Counted from the stretch's first letter, positions 1-8,760 are shown. The stretch is 64,000 nt of DNA from Pectobacterium brasiliense (GCF_016950255.1 NZ_JACGFN010000003.1:310001-374000); one strand, 5' to 3'. Program-made: numbers and translations. Notes: generated by a model not told the origin, from the sequence alone.

Positions 1-503
1 CGGGATTCGTCATCCAGCAGGTCAATTTTGTTCAGCACGATCAGCGGGTCGATCTCTAGGGTTTCGCAGGCGACCAGATAGCGATCGATAATGTTCAGCG
101 ACAGCTCAGGCAAGATTGCCGAAACGATCACGATCTGATCGATATTAGCGGCGATCGGTTTAATGCCATCGTAATAGTCGGGGCGGGTCAGGACGGAATG
201 GCGGGGGTGAACGGCTTCCACGATCCCGCTGATGCCAGCAAGTGATTCATGGCCGGGGCGCCAGACGACGCGGTCGCCCGTGACCAGCGATGAAATGGTC
301 CGACGAATGTTGCAGCGGTGCACCACGCCATCGGTGGCTTCCACATCGGCGTGCATACCGAATCGGCTGATGATAATGCCTTCCTGCGCATCGCCCAGTT
401 GGCTATCTTCCCATTCGACTTTGCTTTCCGTTTTTTTCAGGCGACGCTGGTGGTTTGCGCTAACCCGACGCTGCTGACCTTTCGACAGTTTCTTTTTGCT
501 CAC
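1..503 (-). CDS. rsgA: Ribosome small-subunit maturation GTPase RsgA, N-terminal part (cut by window edge)
   Basis: RsgA is a circularly permuted GTPase that acts late in 30S subunit maturation. The visible 167 residues start at a GTG codon (501-503) and read [14 protein letters not shown], then the OB-fold region with [10 protein letters not shown] and [20 protein letters not shown], and reach the G4-type NKIDLLDDE stretch at the window edge. This matches the start of E. coli RsgA closely, including the basic N-terminal tail. The rest of the GTPase domain and the zinc domain lie outside the window. The gene is divergent from orn, as in E. coli. Confidence 0.95.
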   Translation of the reverse strand, partial: MSKKKLSKGQQRRVSANHQRRLKKTESKVEWEDSQLGDAQEGIIISRFGMHADVEATDGVVHRCNIRRTISSLVTGDRVVWRPGHESLAGISGIVEAVHPRHSVLTRPDYYDGIKPIAANIDQIVIVSAILPELSLNIIDRYLVACETLEIDPLIVLNKIDLLDDES

Positions 504-686
504 TGAGCCTCACTTAAGACGATTTATCGTTCACGACAGCGGGTTGTCGCTCGCCGCGTTTGAACGGACTATAATACACCCTATTTGATTTTAATTAACT
601 GATACCACCTTGTCGGTATCAGCATTGAGATGGTTACTGGTATCCTTGTATCGACGACAGGGCACAATGCAACAGGAATTCCCACG

Positions 687-1229
687 ATGGTAGATGAAAA
701 TAACCTGATCTGGATCGATCTTGAGATGACGGGTCTGAACCCGGATCACGATCGCATCATTGAGATCGCAACGCTGGTGACGGATGCAAATTTAAACGTG
801 TTGGCTGAAGGGCCGGTCATGGCGGTGCACCAGTCAGACAGCCAACTGGCACTGATGGATGACTGGAATGTGCGTACGCACGGTGCCAGCGGCCTGACGG
901 ATCGCGTCAAAGCCAGCACCACGGATGAACGTGCTGCCGAGTTGGAAACGTTGGCGTTTCTGCAAAAATGGGTACCGGCGGGTAAATCACCGATCTGTGG
1001 CAACAGCATTGGCCAGGATCGCCGCTTCCTGTTCCGCTATATGCCAGAGCTGGAAGCCTACTTCCACTACCGCTATCTGGATGTCAGCACGCTCAAAGAA
1101 CTGGCGCGACGCTGGAAGCCAGAAATCCTGACGGGCTTTAAGAAGCAAGGCACGCATCAGGCGATGGACGACATTCGCGAATCACTGGCGGAATTGGCCT
1201 ATTACCGTGAGAACTTTCTGCGGCTGTAG
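687..1229 (+). CDS. orn: Oligoribonuclease
   Basis: Orn is a 3'-5' exoribonuclease of the DEDDh family that degrades 2-5 nt RNA oligomers, including pGpG, to mononucleotides. The 180 residues carry the metal-binding acids D11 and E13 (WIDLEMTG), D111 ([10 protein letters not shown]) and the GTHQAMDDI motif with H157 and D161/162. The ATG at 687 is chosen over an in-frame ATG at 630 because the protein then matches the family length (E. coli 181) and an AGGAA lies about 10 nt upstream. It precedes the tRNA-Gly genes, the same order as in E. coli. Confidence 0.96.
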   Translation: MVDENNLIWIDLEMTGLNPDHDRIIEIATLVTDANLNVLAEGPVMAVHQSDSQLALMDDWNVRTHGASGLTDRVKASTTDERAAELETLAFLQKWVPAGKSPICGNSIGQDRRFLFRYMPELEAYFHYRYLDVSTLKELARRWKPEILTGFKKQGTHQAMDDIRESLAELAYYRENFLRL

Positions 1230-1353
1230 TCGTTGAAGCAAAATGGGTAGGACGTGATGTGCCGCGATCTGCTGCTATTTACCTCACAACGCCTGTTTTG
1301 TCAGCGTATTGTTTTTTTTATCAGCAGTCAGACAATTTTTCATTTTGGGGGGC

Positions 1354-1381
1354 TTGCGGTTAAACGGATTTCTCGTATAAT
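1354..1381 (+). promoter_or_regulatory. Sigma-70 promoter of the tRNA-Gly genes
   Basis: TTGCGG (1354-1359) and a perfect TATAAT (1376-1381) are separated by 16 bp and followed by a GC-rich GCGCACCCC discriminator, which is typical of growth-rate-controlled stable RNA promoters. The first tRNA-Gly starts 65 bp downstream. Confidence 0.8.
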
Positions 1382-1445
1382 GCGCACCCCATACCGATGA
1401 AGAATTTCAATTAAAGAACTTCAACGTCACGTAAAGATTTCCCGG

Positions 1446-1521
<76 letters not shown>

Positions 1522-1597
1522 AGTTTTATCACTGTTTGTCACCATACAGGCAGTGCGTAGTAATCAGACATAGCACCTGTTAATGTCTGTCCGATAT

Positions 1598-1673
<76 letters not shown>

Positions 1674-2133
1674 ATCTTTTAGTTTCTTTCTTCAATCCAG
1701 TACCCTTTTCTCTTTTCATGCATCAAACCCGTTAAACGCTTTCTGCTTTCTTATCGCCTAAGAAACCCATGCTGTGCGCGGATTGATGTCTCTGGGCTGT
1801 GCCTGCTCATTGATATCGTAGATAAATCATTTTATTAAATACTTAGTCTGATTATATTTATTCTGATGCCTGTTTCTATTTTATTTTTATGTCGGTTTAA
1901 TTTTGACGCAATATTAAAATTTGACTATGTTTATAACCAGAATGCATTTATAAAAATCACATCGTTTAAAATGAAGAAGATTGTTATTGTTTTTAGTGAT
2001 TTTTTCTATCCGACCTATCTGGGGAGTATCATTTAAATTTCATGAGGCATTCCGGTTATTTATTTAATAAATAACGGATTGTTATCATGGATCATATGGT
2101 TATCCCTACAGATAGATAAAAGAGGATGGAAAA
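1674..2133. other. AT-rich intergenic region between tRNA-Gly copy 2 and a secreted orphan
   Basis: No gene is visible. The only structured element is a near-perfect palindrome at 2055-2075 (GTTATTTATT, one base, AATAAATAAC), 59 bp before the next start codon. It could be an operator or a small hairpin. There is no integrase and no copy of the tRNA 3' end directly after the tRNA. Confidence 0.5.
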
Positions 2134-2679
2134 ATGAAAGCAATAAATAACACTATTTTACATGTTGTAGCGACGGCGGCTTTAGTGATGAGCGGGTTTG
2201 CTCAGGCCGACGACACGGCAAAAGCACATACCGGAAAAGATCAAGTTGAACTCAAACATATTCATGCTGTCCTGCAAAATGGCACGCCCAGCCCGCAGCA
2301 CGATGCGATGTGTGAGAAACAGTTGAATATGCCTGAATCCAAATACATCGGTATGAAAGTGACAACAGAATATAACATTAATCCCCAGTCAATGATGATG
2401 TCGGCAAAATCCATGTTCCCTTCGCCACACAGTACACAACCCATGGAATTAACGGCTGATTTATCCGCTTTGGGTCTCTCTGATAGCTACTCATTTGGTG
2501 CATTTAAACCGAGTTCCTTACCCAATGCTTATATTATTTTCTCTGTTGATAAAAAAATGAAAAACCCGGTGAGCACTTTTATGGTTATTAATGAAAGTGA
2601 AACTTATAACTGTGTTATTAGCAGTTCAACGCATGGGTTAAGCAAAGAGGCAATGAAAAGCCTTGAAATGAAGAAATAG
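2134..2679 (+). CDS. Secreted protein of unknown function
   Basis: 181 residues. The N-terminus is a typical Sec signal peptide (MKAINNTILHVVATAALVMSGFAQA, probable cleavage after AQA near residue 25), so the mature protein is about 156 residues and periplasmic or exported. It has two cysteines (in MCEKQ and YNCVISS), which could form a disulfide, and a Met-rich segment NPQSMMMSAKSMF. No known family is recognised. A GAGGA ribosome site precedes the ATG. It stands alone between the tRNA genes and a convergent cupin gene and shares a hairpin terminator with it. Confidence 0.75.
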   Translation: MKAINNTILHVVATAALVMSGFAQADDTAKAHTGKDQVELKHIHAVLQNGTPSPQHDAMCEKQLNMPESKYIGMKVTTEYNINPQSMMMSAKSMFPSPHSTQPMELTADLSALGLSDSYSFGAFKPSSLPNAYIIFSVDKKMKNPVSTFMVINESETYNCVISSSTHGLSKEAMKSLEMKK

Positions 2680-2696
2680 TCATTTTTTATTTTCTA

Positions 2697-2730
2697 CCGT
2701 AGATTGCAGGCCGCCGTCTGCAATCTACGG
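2697..2730. terminator. Bidirectional hairpin between convergent genes
   Basis: A 13-bp perfect stem (CCGTAGATTGCAG / CTGCAATCTACGG) with an 8-nt loop sits between the stop at 2679 and the stop of the convergent cupin gene at 2731. There is no clean T-tract on either strand, so efficiency is uncertain. Confidence 0.65.
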
Positions 2731-3366
2731 CTATTTACTTGACCCACGCAGCCATTCAGAGGGTGAACGAATATTGCCGTGCCATATGTACAGAGCAAGT
2801 ACGGGTTCTTCTTGCGCTCGAGTCGCATGTGTCACACCGCTAGGGTGAAAAATTAACTCATTGGGCTGGCGCGGAAAATAGCCGCTATTCCCCATCGACC
2901 ACAAACCCGTACCAGCCAGAGGAAGGTAAATCTCCGTCGCGGGATGGCAATGCGCTGGATAATGGGTTTCTGGCGCAATGAGCGTCAGCCCTATTGCTAA
3001 ATGAGACGATATCCAGAAATCCTCAGGTCCTACAAATTGCGTAAAGGCGATTTTCTCGTCCAGATACGGAAAATCAGGATGAGGGGAATAATCAAAATTC
3101 CAACTTAATGCCGGAGCTAATAGCCCGATCATTGAGCATAGCTCTCTGTCTCCCGATGCTTCTCCGATGTTCAACGCTTGTTCAAGATAATCAACCGCAG
3201 GCTGCCGTGCGGCGGTACTCGGTCGCGTATTTTTTACTAGTCGAAAAGGCCAGCCATTGATGATGGGGATGAGATCGCCACGTAAATGTTGTTCTACAGG
3301 TATCGAGACTAACCGTTTGTGGATCGTGAAAAGTAAGTGTTCGAGAATATTGTCACTGCTGATCAT
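2731..3366 (-). CDS. DMSP-lyase-like cupin protein
   Basis: 211 residues. The C-terminal half is a cupin barrel with YPAHCHPATEIYLPLAG, in which H139, H141, E145 and Y147 are placed like the metal ligands and catalytic tyrosine of the DddQ/DddL/DddW dimethylsulfoniopropionate lyases, followed by H174/H180 in FHPSGVTHATR. The conserved FWISSHLAIGLTL strand is also present. DMSP cleavage itself is not implied: in enterobacteria the family may act on another substrate. The start overlaps the end of the upstream hydrolase remnant by 14 nt, so the two were an operon, divergent from an ArsR-type regulator. Confidence 0.7.
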   Translation of the reverse strand: MISSDNILEHLLFTIHKRLVSIPVEQHLRGDLIPIINGWPFRLVKNTRPSTAARQPAVDYLEQALNIGEASGDRELCSMIGLLAPALSWNFDYSPHPDFPYLDEKIAFTQFVGPEDFWISSHLAIGLTLIAPETHYPAHCHPATEIYLPLAGTGLWSMGNSGYFPRQPNELIFHPSGVTHATRAQEEPVLALYIWHGNIRSPSEWLRGSSK

Positions 3367-3535
3367 TATGTTCGCCCCATAAAAGATTCACCGTGCCATC
3401 AAGCTCGGTAAGAAAAGATTCAATACCAGAGGAAAAAGGCGTACCGTGAATCAGCACCAGCGCAGGGCCTTGCCCCATGCATCCCCAGGCGACAGGCTGG
3501 CCTTCGAAAATAAAATTATGTTTTAGCTCAAGCAT
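3353..3535 (-). pseudogene. Internally deleted alpha/beta hydrolase remnant
   Basis: The 60 residues begin like an intact alpha/beta hydrolase (MLELKHNFIFEGQPVAWG, then GQGPALVLIHGTPFSS with the oxyanion HGTP turn). They jump straight to a segment resembling the strand before the catalytic Asp (VNLLWGEHND) and then stop. The nucleophile elbow, cap and catalytic His are missing, so an in-frame deletion of roughly 200 codons plus loss of the C-terminus is inferred. Translation may still be needed to couple the downstream cupin, whose ATG overlaps the stop. Confidence 0.65.
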
Positions 3536-3582
3536 GTTATCATCATATTCAATATTAGCTATATGACTATATAATACGAAAG

Positions 3583-3906
3583 ATGAGTATGAGATCAACC
3601 CAGATTAAGGCATTAGCCAGTGAACCGCGATTGGAAATACTCCGGTTACTGAAGCATCCGCAGCAACATTTCAGTGGGCAGACGTCAGCCGATCCACAGG
3701 AATTTGGTGTGTGTATTACGCTGATCGCTGATGCATTGCATATCGCCCAGCCAACGGCCAGTCGGCATGTTGATCTGCTGCGGCAGGCGGGTTTCATCAC
3801 GATAAAACGCTACCAGAAATGGACGTATTGCCAGAGAAATGAGGCGGCTTTAGCGGACTACATTCAGTGGTTGACGGGTGAATTGTGTGGGAAAACTGAG
3901 AGCTGA
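3583..3906 (+). CDS. ArsR-type winged-helix transcriptional regulator
   Basis: 107 residues with the ArsR layout: an N-terminal helix (RSTQIKALASEPRLEILRLL), a recognition helix in ITLIADALHIAQPTASRHVDLLRQAGFI and a wing (TIKRYQKWTYCQ). It has no obvious arsenic-type CVC motif. It is divergent from the hydrolase-remnant/cupin operon, with 47 bp between start codons and AT-rich partly symmetrical sequence (TATATGACTATATA), so it probably represses that operon and itself. The natural signal is unknown. Confidence 0.8.
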   Translation: MSMRSTQIKALASEPRLEILRLLKHPQQHFSGQTSADPQEFGVCITLIADALHIAQPTASRHVDLLRQAGFITIKRYQKWTYCQRNEAALADYIQWLTGELCGKTES

Positions 3907-4081
3907 TACTTGGGGCCTACTGGGTGGCGCCCTGCGTGTCATCGGGCGTTTCCTCGTGGCAACATTACAAGTGTCGAACATCATGTTACCTGTTTGTATA
4001 CGGATGTAGTGATATCATCTCTGTTCAGGTGGCGAAATTCAGTGTGCCACGACAGGTCCGCGTTACAGGTAAATAATTATT

Positions 4082-5314
4082 TTGAGTGCAAATCGAATCC
4101 CAACCCCGTCTCTCCCTGTGTTAAAGCTCCTCGCACTTGCGACAGCCGCGTTTCTGACCTTACTGACTGAGATCATGCCGGCAGGGCTCCTCAGTGCGAT
4201 CGCGACGGGACTTGAGGTTTCTGAAAGTCTGGCCGGCCAGTTCATCACTGCGTTTGCTCTGGGAGCGCTGTTATCTGCGATTCCTGCTACGGCGCTAACG
4301 CGAGGCATGCGACGCAAGCCCTTGCTGCTCATCGCGATTAGCGGATTTGCCGTCGTGAATGCGGTGACTGCCTTTTCAGACAACTACGTTTTATCATTGG
4401 CCGCCCGCTTTGTTGCCGGTCTGTTCGGTGGCGTGGTCTGGTCGATGCTCGCCGGGTACGCCTCCCGTATGGTTCCCAGATGGTTACTCGGGCGTGCCAT
4501 TGCCATTGTCGGTGCGGGCTCTACGGCGGCGCTGGTTCTTGGCGTACCGATTGGCGGCCTTCTCGGGTCAGTCATCGGCTGGCAGGGCGCATTTGGGCTC
4601 GTGTCGGTTATCGCGGTGCTCCTTGTCGTTTGGATCGCGTTTTTTGCTCCCGATTTTCCAGGTGAATCGGCGGATAAGCGATTATCGCTGCCTCAGGTTG
4701 CCGCCAAGCGTGGCGTCGGAGCGACGCTGGCGCTGATCCTCACCTACATCGTCACGCACAATATTCTGTATATTTACATCGAGCCTTTCCTCGTGGCTTC
4801 CGCCATGGGGGACTGGCTCAACGGTGTGTTGTTCATTTTCGGGGCGGGTGCGGTTTTTGGCCTCGTACTCTCAGGCATTATCGTCGATGGAAATCTCAAG
4901 CGTCTCGGTCCTGCCGAGGTATTCTTATTCGCTGCGGCGACGCTCCTTCTGGGCCTTTGGTCCGATGTACAGGTCATTCTGATTCTGGCAGTCTTTATGT
5001 GGGGCATCTCTTTCGGGGGATTCTCCGTCGTCACGCAAACGGCAATGACTCACCTTTCTTCTGACGCCGTGGACGTCGCACAGTCGATGTCTACCACATC
5101 GTGGAACACCGCGGTGGCCTCAGGGGGCGTCATCGGAGGATTGCTTCTCAGCAGCGCAGGCCCGGGCGCGTTTCCGTGGGTGATGATTGGGCTATTGACG
5201 CTATCATTCCTCGTCGTACTTCTGGGGGTTAACCGCGCGCTAGCGGCTGCTAAGCCAGCGCAGTCCGTCTCCGTCAGAAGTGATTCCTTGATGCAGAGTA
5301 ACCAACATTTATGA
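4082..5314 (+). CDS. MFS transporter, DHA1 drug/sugar exporter type
   Basis: 410 residues with twelve predicted membrane segments, the motif A region after TM2 (ALTRGMRRKPLL) and a motif C-like stretch in TM5 (GAGSTAALVLGVPIGGLLG) typical of the DHA1 proton antiporters such as AraJ/YdhP. The start is a TTG (SANRIPTPSL); the next in-frame ATG at 4174 would remove TM1. It exports an unknown small molecule. Its stop overlaps the next gene (ATGA), so the HAD phosphatase is translationally coupled. Confidence 0.85.
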   Translation: MSANRIPTPSLPVLKLLALATAAFLTLLTEIMPAGLLSAIATGLEVSESLAGQFITAFALGALLSAIPATALTRGMRRKPLLLIAISGFAVVNAVTAFSDNYVLSLAARFVAGLFGGVVWSMLAGYASRMVPRWLLGRAIAIVGAGSTAALVLGVPIGGLLGSVIGWQGAFGLVSVIAVLLVVWIAFFAPDFPGESADKRLSLPQVAAKRGVGATLALILTYIVTHNILYIYIEPFLVASAMGDWLNGVLFIFGAGAVFGLVLSGIIVDGNLKRLGPAEVFLFAAATLLLGLWSDVQVILILAVFMWGISFGGFSVVTQTAMTHLSSDAVDVAQSMSTTSWNTAVASGGVIGGLLLSSAGPGAFPWVMIGLLTLSFLVVLLGVNRALAAAKPAQSVSVRSDSLMQSNQHL

Positions 5315-6006
5315 AATACCGCCATTTCCTGTTTGACCTTGACGACACGCTGCTGGACTTCAAAGCCTCTGAGCGTCTTTCATTTGCGCGTACGCTGACG
5401 AGCCTTGGCGTCGATATTGAAAATACGACCCTGTTCGCAGACTATCAGCGCGAGAATTCCCAGCTATGGAGCGAATTTGAGAAGGGAGAAATCACCAAAG
5501 ATCTCCTGAAAGTCGAACGATTTCGGCGCACTTTTTCCCTTAACGGAATCGATATCGATCCCCACAAAGCGAGCAATCTCTATCTGGAATGCCTGCCTGA
5601 GACCGTGGTGCTGGTGGATGGGGCTGTTCAGATCTGTGAAACACTGGCCGAGATCGGTGAGGTTGGCATTATTACCAACGGCATCGAGTATGTGCAGGCG
5701 CAGCGAGTGGCGAACTCGGGTCTGGCGGATTGGCTCTCGTTTGTCGCTACCTCTGAGGCTTGCGGCTTTGCCAAGCCGGATGCGCGCTTCTTCGAGTTCT
5801 CCGCCAGCAAGTTCCGCTCTTTCAAAAAAGCCGAGGCAATTATCGTGGGCGACAGGCTCGATGCCGATATTCTTGGGGCGAACCTGTACGGCATAGACAG
5901 CTGCTGGTTCAACGCAGGCGGAGCCGCCAACGATTTGGACATCGCGCCAACCTACGAAGCCGCAACACTCCAGGATGTCTTCACGCAGCTCAGCGCCAAG
6001 TCTTAA
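5311..6006 (+). CDS. HAD phosphatase, YjjG-like nucleotidase
   Basis: 231 residues with all HAD motifs: the FDLDDT nucleophile loop (D9, D11), the ITNG motif II, the lysine in GFAKPDARFF and the VGDRLDADI acidic motif, with a C1-type helical cap. Length and sequence fit the YjjG family of noncanonical pyrimidine nucleotidases, though substrate cannot be read from sequence. It overlaps the MFS stop by 4 nt, so the pair is one operon, and a hairpin follows it. Confidence 0.8.
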   Translation: MKYRHFLFDLDDTLLDFKASERLSFARTLTSLGVDIENTTLFADYQRENSQLWSEFEKGEITKDLLKVERFRRTFSLNGIDIDPHKASNLYLECLPETVVLVDGAVQICETLAEIGEVGIITNGIEYVQAQRVANSGLADWLSFVATSEACGFAKPDARFFEFSASKFRSFKKAEAIIVGDRLDADILGANLYGIDSCWFNAGGAANDLDIAPTYEAATLQDVFTQLSAKS

Positions 6007-6024
6007 GCCAATATAAAACCGCAT

Positions 6025-6066
6025 CGACGACAATCACCATGGTTAAATCGCGGTGGATTGTCGTCG
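6025..6066 (+). terminator. Hairpin after the MFS/HAD operon
   Basis: CGACGACAATC pairs with GATTGTCGTCG, extended by ACC/GGT after a bulge. It lies 19 bp after the HAD stop and is followed by a short pyrimidine run. Confidence 0.6.
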
Positions 6067-6130
6067 TTCTCTGGTTGTCAGTTTCCTGAATAAGAAAACT
6101 GTTCAAGATAAAAGGAGCGTCTGAGACGAG

Positions 6131-6460
6131 TTACTTAATAAGCTTTAAGTCGGCTTTTCTGTGACGCTTTTGATCATCATAGAAATTTTCATGTGAACCG
6201 AGGCTCAATAAGTATATTTCAAGTTTAGCGTCAACCCAGCTATAACTCAGGAGATATTGCTGGTTACTCATATAAAATTTATGTACCCAAAGATAATTCA
6301 GGTCACCCTTTTTGCGCTCCCCAATCTCAGGTTCGTCAATGATGATTTCAATCTGTTCATCGACGGTTTTCTGTTCTTGTTCTGTCAGAGAGGCAAATTT
6401 TTTCTCAAAACGGCGTGACTGATATATCTCAAGATTTTTCCCGGTCTCTTCTGCGCACAT
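6131..6460 (-). CDS. RelE/ParE-family toxin of a type II toxin-antitoxin pair
   Basis: 109 residues. The core (YQSRRFEKKFASLTEQEQKTVDEQIEIIIDEPEIGERKKGDL, then LLSYSWVDAKLEIYLLSLGSHENFYDD) has the helix-hairpin and C-terminal beta-sheet pattern of RelE-type ribonuclease toxins, with the LGSHENFYD ending common in the family. Its start overlaps the end of the antitoxin gene by 32 nt, which couples their translation. It is inferred to cleave mRNA and be neutralised by the partner. Confidence 0.75.
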   Translation of the reverse strand: MCAEETGKNLEIYQSRRFEKKFASLTEQEQKTVDEQIEIIIDEPEIGERKKGDLNYLWVHKFYMSNQQYLLSYSWVDAKLEIYLLSLGSHENFYDDQKRHRKADLKLIK

Positions 6461-6665
6461 ATTTTGTCATTCTTCCATTGTCGATTTCTGATTTCGCCAG
6501 CAGGATTTCGTTGATGAAGGAAAAAGGTAATTCAGGGTTATCCTCAGCAATACGGCCAATTTTAGCCCAGTACTCTATTTGCTTTGGCACGCTTCGGCTC
6601 ATTGCTTCTGCATGCACTTTCACCTCTTCAACAAAATCGTCATCCAGGCGGATGCTTGTTGCCAT
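6429..6665 (-). CDS. ParD-like antitoxin of the type II pair
   Basis: 78 residues from the ATG at 6665, which has a GGGG 10 nt upstream; an in-frame ATG at 6680 and a longer frame to 6761 are less likely. MATSIRLDDDFVEEVKVHAEAMSRS is a ribbon-helix-helix-type start, followed by VPKQIEYWAKIGRIAEDNPELPFSFI as in ParD-like antitoxins. It binds DNA and its toxin. The palindrome at 6753-6771 is the likely autoregulatory site. Confidence 0.75.
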   Translation of the reverse strand: MATSIRLDDDFVEEVKVHAEAMSRSVPKQIEYWAKIGRIAEDNPELPFSFINEILLAKSEIDNGRMTKYVRRRDREKS

Positions 6666-6752
6666 ATTTTTGTACCCCATAATGTAGTCACCACAGCCTT
6701 TTAGTGGTGGTTTCAATGATACGTCACCTTTCGACGCACTACGGATTTTAGT

Positions 6753-6771
6753 TTGCGACAAATTGTCGCAA
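6753..6771. promoter_or_regulatory. Palindromic operator of the toxin-antitoxin operon
   Basis: TTGCGACAA, one base, TTGTCGCAA is a perfect inverted repeat about 90 bp upstream of the antitoxin start. A further half-site CTTGCGACA follows within 20 bp, and CTGCGACCA lies nearby. Antitoxins of this class repress their own promoter through such repeats, so this is the likely binding site. Confidence 0.6.
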
Positions 6772-6850
6772 TGCGCAATCTATTTTCTTGCGACAGCCCG
6801 CAACATAGTCATGTCTTGTCTCTGCGACCATTTTCATGAAATGCTCATTC

Positions 6851-8566
6851 TCAGTAGTCGCAGACCAGAAATACGCGGTCGAAGCGCAGGGCGGCAAGAT
6901 CGGTACGATGAATAATGAAATTCAGCATGCCGTCATCCCACTGAAATTGTCCGTCCAGACAGACCTGAAACAGCACCAGCCAGTCTTGTGCTTCTCCCCC
7001 CAATTTCTGTGCTGCCTGCAACTCTGGCAATTCATGCTGGCTGAAGCCACAGCCGTTGACTCGGGCAATGCCGCGATATTCAGGCAGTGGAGCATCAAGC
7101 GGAAAACCCGATGGCAGCATGTCGTTGTTGATCATCCAGGCTAGCTGTTCTTCCGTCGCTTTGCTGTCAGGCAGCAGATTGAATGCGCCCAGTTGCCGTA
7201 ACTGCCAGGCGTAATATTGTGCAAAGCCAAGGCGGGACAGTGCATCGTCGTATGTATCATCGTCCAGCTCTGCCTGCTGCCCTAGACTCAGGCGCGAGCA
7301 GAGTATGGATCCAATATGAGGGTTTTGGCGCAATGCGTAAAAGCTGGGGACGGCGACGCTGGTTCTCGGATGTAGTTGAAAAGCGGGCTTTTGCCCGAGC
7401 GTCTTCTCATCATTGAAGGCCTGGTCGGCAAAGCGCATGCCGCTGCACAGACTTGTTGCATCCTGCACATAAATCACCTTCCCTCGGGTTGTTACAGGGC
7501 TGCTTCCACATTCCAGAAAGAAGAATAGGGTTCCCTCGCGCGGCAGATAGTCCTGTAATGGAGCCAAATCGCGGCAGTCTATCTGCGCAATAAATTCCAG
7601 CGGTACACGGTAAGTTTGTGTGGTGTCATCCCAGGGGAAGATACAAATATCTTTTCCATCTTCACTTTCTTCCCTGCACTCCTCGTATTCGAGCAGAATG
7701 TCTTCTGCGACGCTGACACTCGGGTAGGGGATATCGACAGGTAAATCTGGCAGTCCACCGAGTCGGTGGTTGCCCAGCGCTGTCTGATCGTCCTCTGCGC
7801 CATGATAGAAATCGACGCTGCTGCGTAAAGTACCAGCCACTGCATGGGCTATGGGGGTGATGGTATCCGCTGAGAGCAGTGCATCCACAAGGTGCCGCCG
7901 TAATGGAGAATGCTCCGCCAGCAGTGGGTGCAAGGCTGGATCTATGGGCATAGGGGTAAAGGTTGGCGGCTCGGTTGTCTTTTCCTGCTGTATTTCTGCT
8001 TTGCTTTCCTGAATGGCGCTGGCCTCCGCGTCTTCTTCCTCTAATGCTTTTTGATGGCGGCTCAATGCCATCTCTGGGGTTGTGGTAACAATCCGCAGGC
8101 TGCGCAGCGCGGTTTCTATGGTTTTGAAATGTTCTTGTCGCCGTTCCTGCGGGCAGTATCCCCCAGCGAAAAGGCAAACCGTATCCGTTAAGCGGATAAA
8201 CGCGAACAGGTAGGCGAAGCCGTAAATCCCTTCAGCCGTCATTAACAATGCGCTGTCGTTTTCGAGGGTTAACGTCTTTTCCTCAAGCCAGGTGAGTTTG
8301 CCATAGCTCTTAGCGCAGAAAGCACGATATCGCTCTACTTGCCCCGTTTCTACTTTATGCAGCAGTTCCCTACTCACCGGATAAATGTTTAGCGCAACGA
8401 TGCCGTCGTCGGTGGCGTACTGGCCGAGTGCCCCTTGTCCTATCTGCTCAATGGACGTGAAAGTTGAGGGGAAATCTATAGATAAAACATCCGTGTGCAT
8501 GATTGGCATAACGATCCCTAACGTAGAAAAGATATCGCCTTTGATGGGGTTTTTATGATGCCACAT
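6851..8566 (-). CDS. DUF1963/YwqG-family protein with an extra N-terminal domain
   Basis: 571 residues. The C-terminal 330 residues have the YwqG pattern: LGGLPDLPVDIPYP, FIAQIDCRDLAPL, LPREGTLFFFLECG, and near the end DWLVLFQVCLDGQFQWDDGMLNFIIHRTDLAALRFDRV. The N-terminal 170 residues (SIDFPSTFTSIEQIGQGALGQ) form a separate domain I do not recognise, joined by an acidic/glutamine-rich linker near 175-205. No signal peptide is visible, so it is probably cytoplasmic. The function of the family is unknown. Alternative starts lie at the ATGs near 8509-8518. Confidence 0.75.
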   Translation of the reverse strand: MWHHKNPIKGDIFSTLGIVMPIMHTDVLSIDFPSTFTSIEQIGQGALGQYATDDGIVALNIYPVSRELLHKVETGQVERYRAFCAKSYGKLTWLEEKTLTLENDSALLMTAEGIYGFAYLFAFIRLTDTVCLFAGGYCPQERRQEHFKTIETALRSLRIVTTTPEMALSRHQKALEEEDAEASAIQESKAEIQQEKTTEPPTFTPMPIDPALHPLLAEHSPLRRHLVDALLSADTITPIAHAVAGTLRSSVDFYHGAEDDQTALGNHRLGGLPDLPVDIPYPSVSVAEDILLEYEECREESEDGKDICIFPWDDTTQTYRVPLEFIAQIDCRDLAPLQDYLPREGTLFFFLECGSSPVTTRGKVIYVQDATSLCSGMRFADQAFNDEKTLGQKPAFQLHPRTSVAVPSFYALRQNPHIGSILCSRLSLGQQAELDDDTYDDALSRLGFAQYYAWQLRQLGAFNLLPDSKATEEQLAWMINNDMLPSGFPLDAPLPEYRGIARVNGCGFSQHELPELQAAQKLGGEAQDWLVLFQVCLDGQFQWDDGMLNFIIHRTDLAALRFDRVFLVCDY

Positions 8567-8712
8567 TTGTCTACCTCAGCAAGGCGGCAATGTGCTGACT
8601 GCTTGTCACTCTGCATCACTCATAATGCATTTTTGTAACGTATTGCTTTTTTTTGGTGCGCTAACGCAGCCGGATCGGCGTGTTTGCTGGGGTTTTATGG
8701 TGCTAATAAACA

Positions 8713-8728
8713 TGGCACGGCCTGTGCT
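8713..8728 (+). promoter_or_regulatory. Sigma-54 (RpoN) promoter of the ABC importer operon
   Basis: TGGCACGGCCTGTGCT matches the -24/-12 consensus TGGCACG-N4-TTGCA in 13 of 16 positions counting N, with the invariant GG (8714-8715) and GC (8726-8727) exactly 10 bp apart. Transcription would start near 8739, about 105 bp before the substrate-binding protein gene. This implies activation by an enhancer-binding protein such as NtrC. Confidence 0.65.
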
Positions 8729-8740
8729 TAGTCTTACATA

Positions 8741-8760
8741 CCATCTTGTGTACAAGATGG
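8741..8760. promoter_or_regulatory. Palindromic operator at the expected transcription start
   Basis: CCATCTTGT, two bases, ACAAGATGG is a 9-bp perfect inverted repeat at +1 to +20 of the predicted sigma-54 transcript. The TTGTnnACAA core resembles sites of GntR-family (FCD-type) repressors. No such regulator is encoded in the window. Confidence 0.6.
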
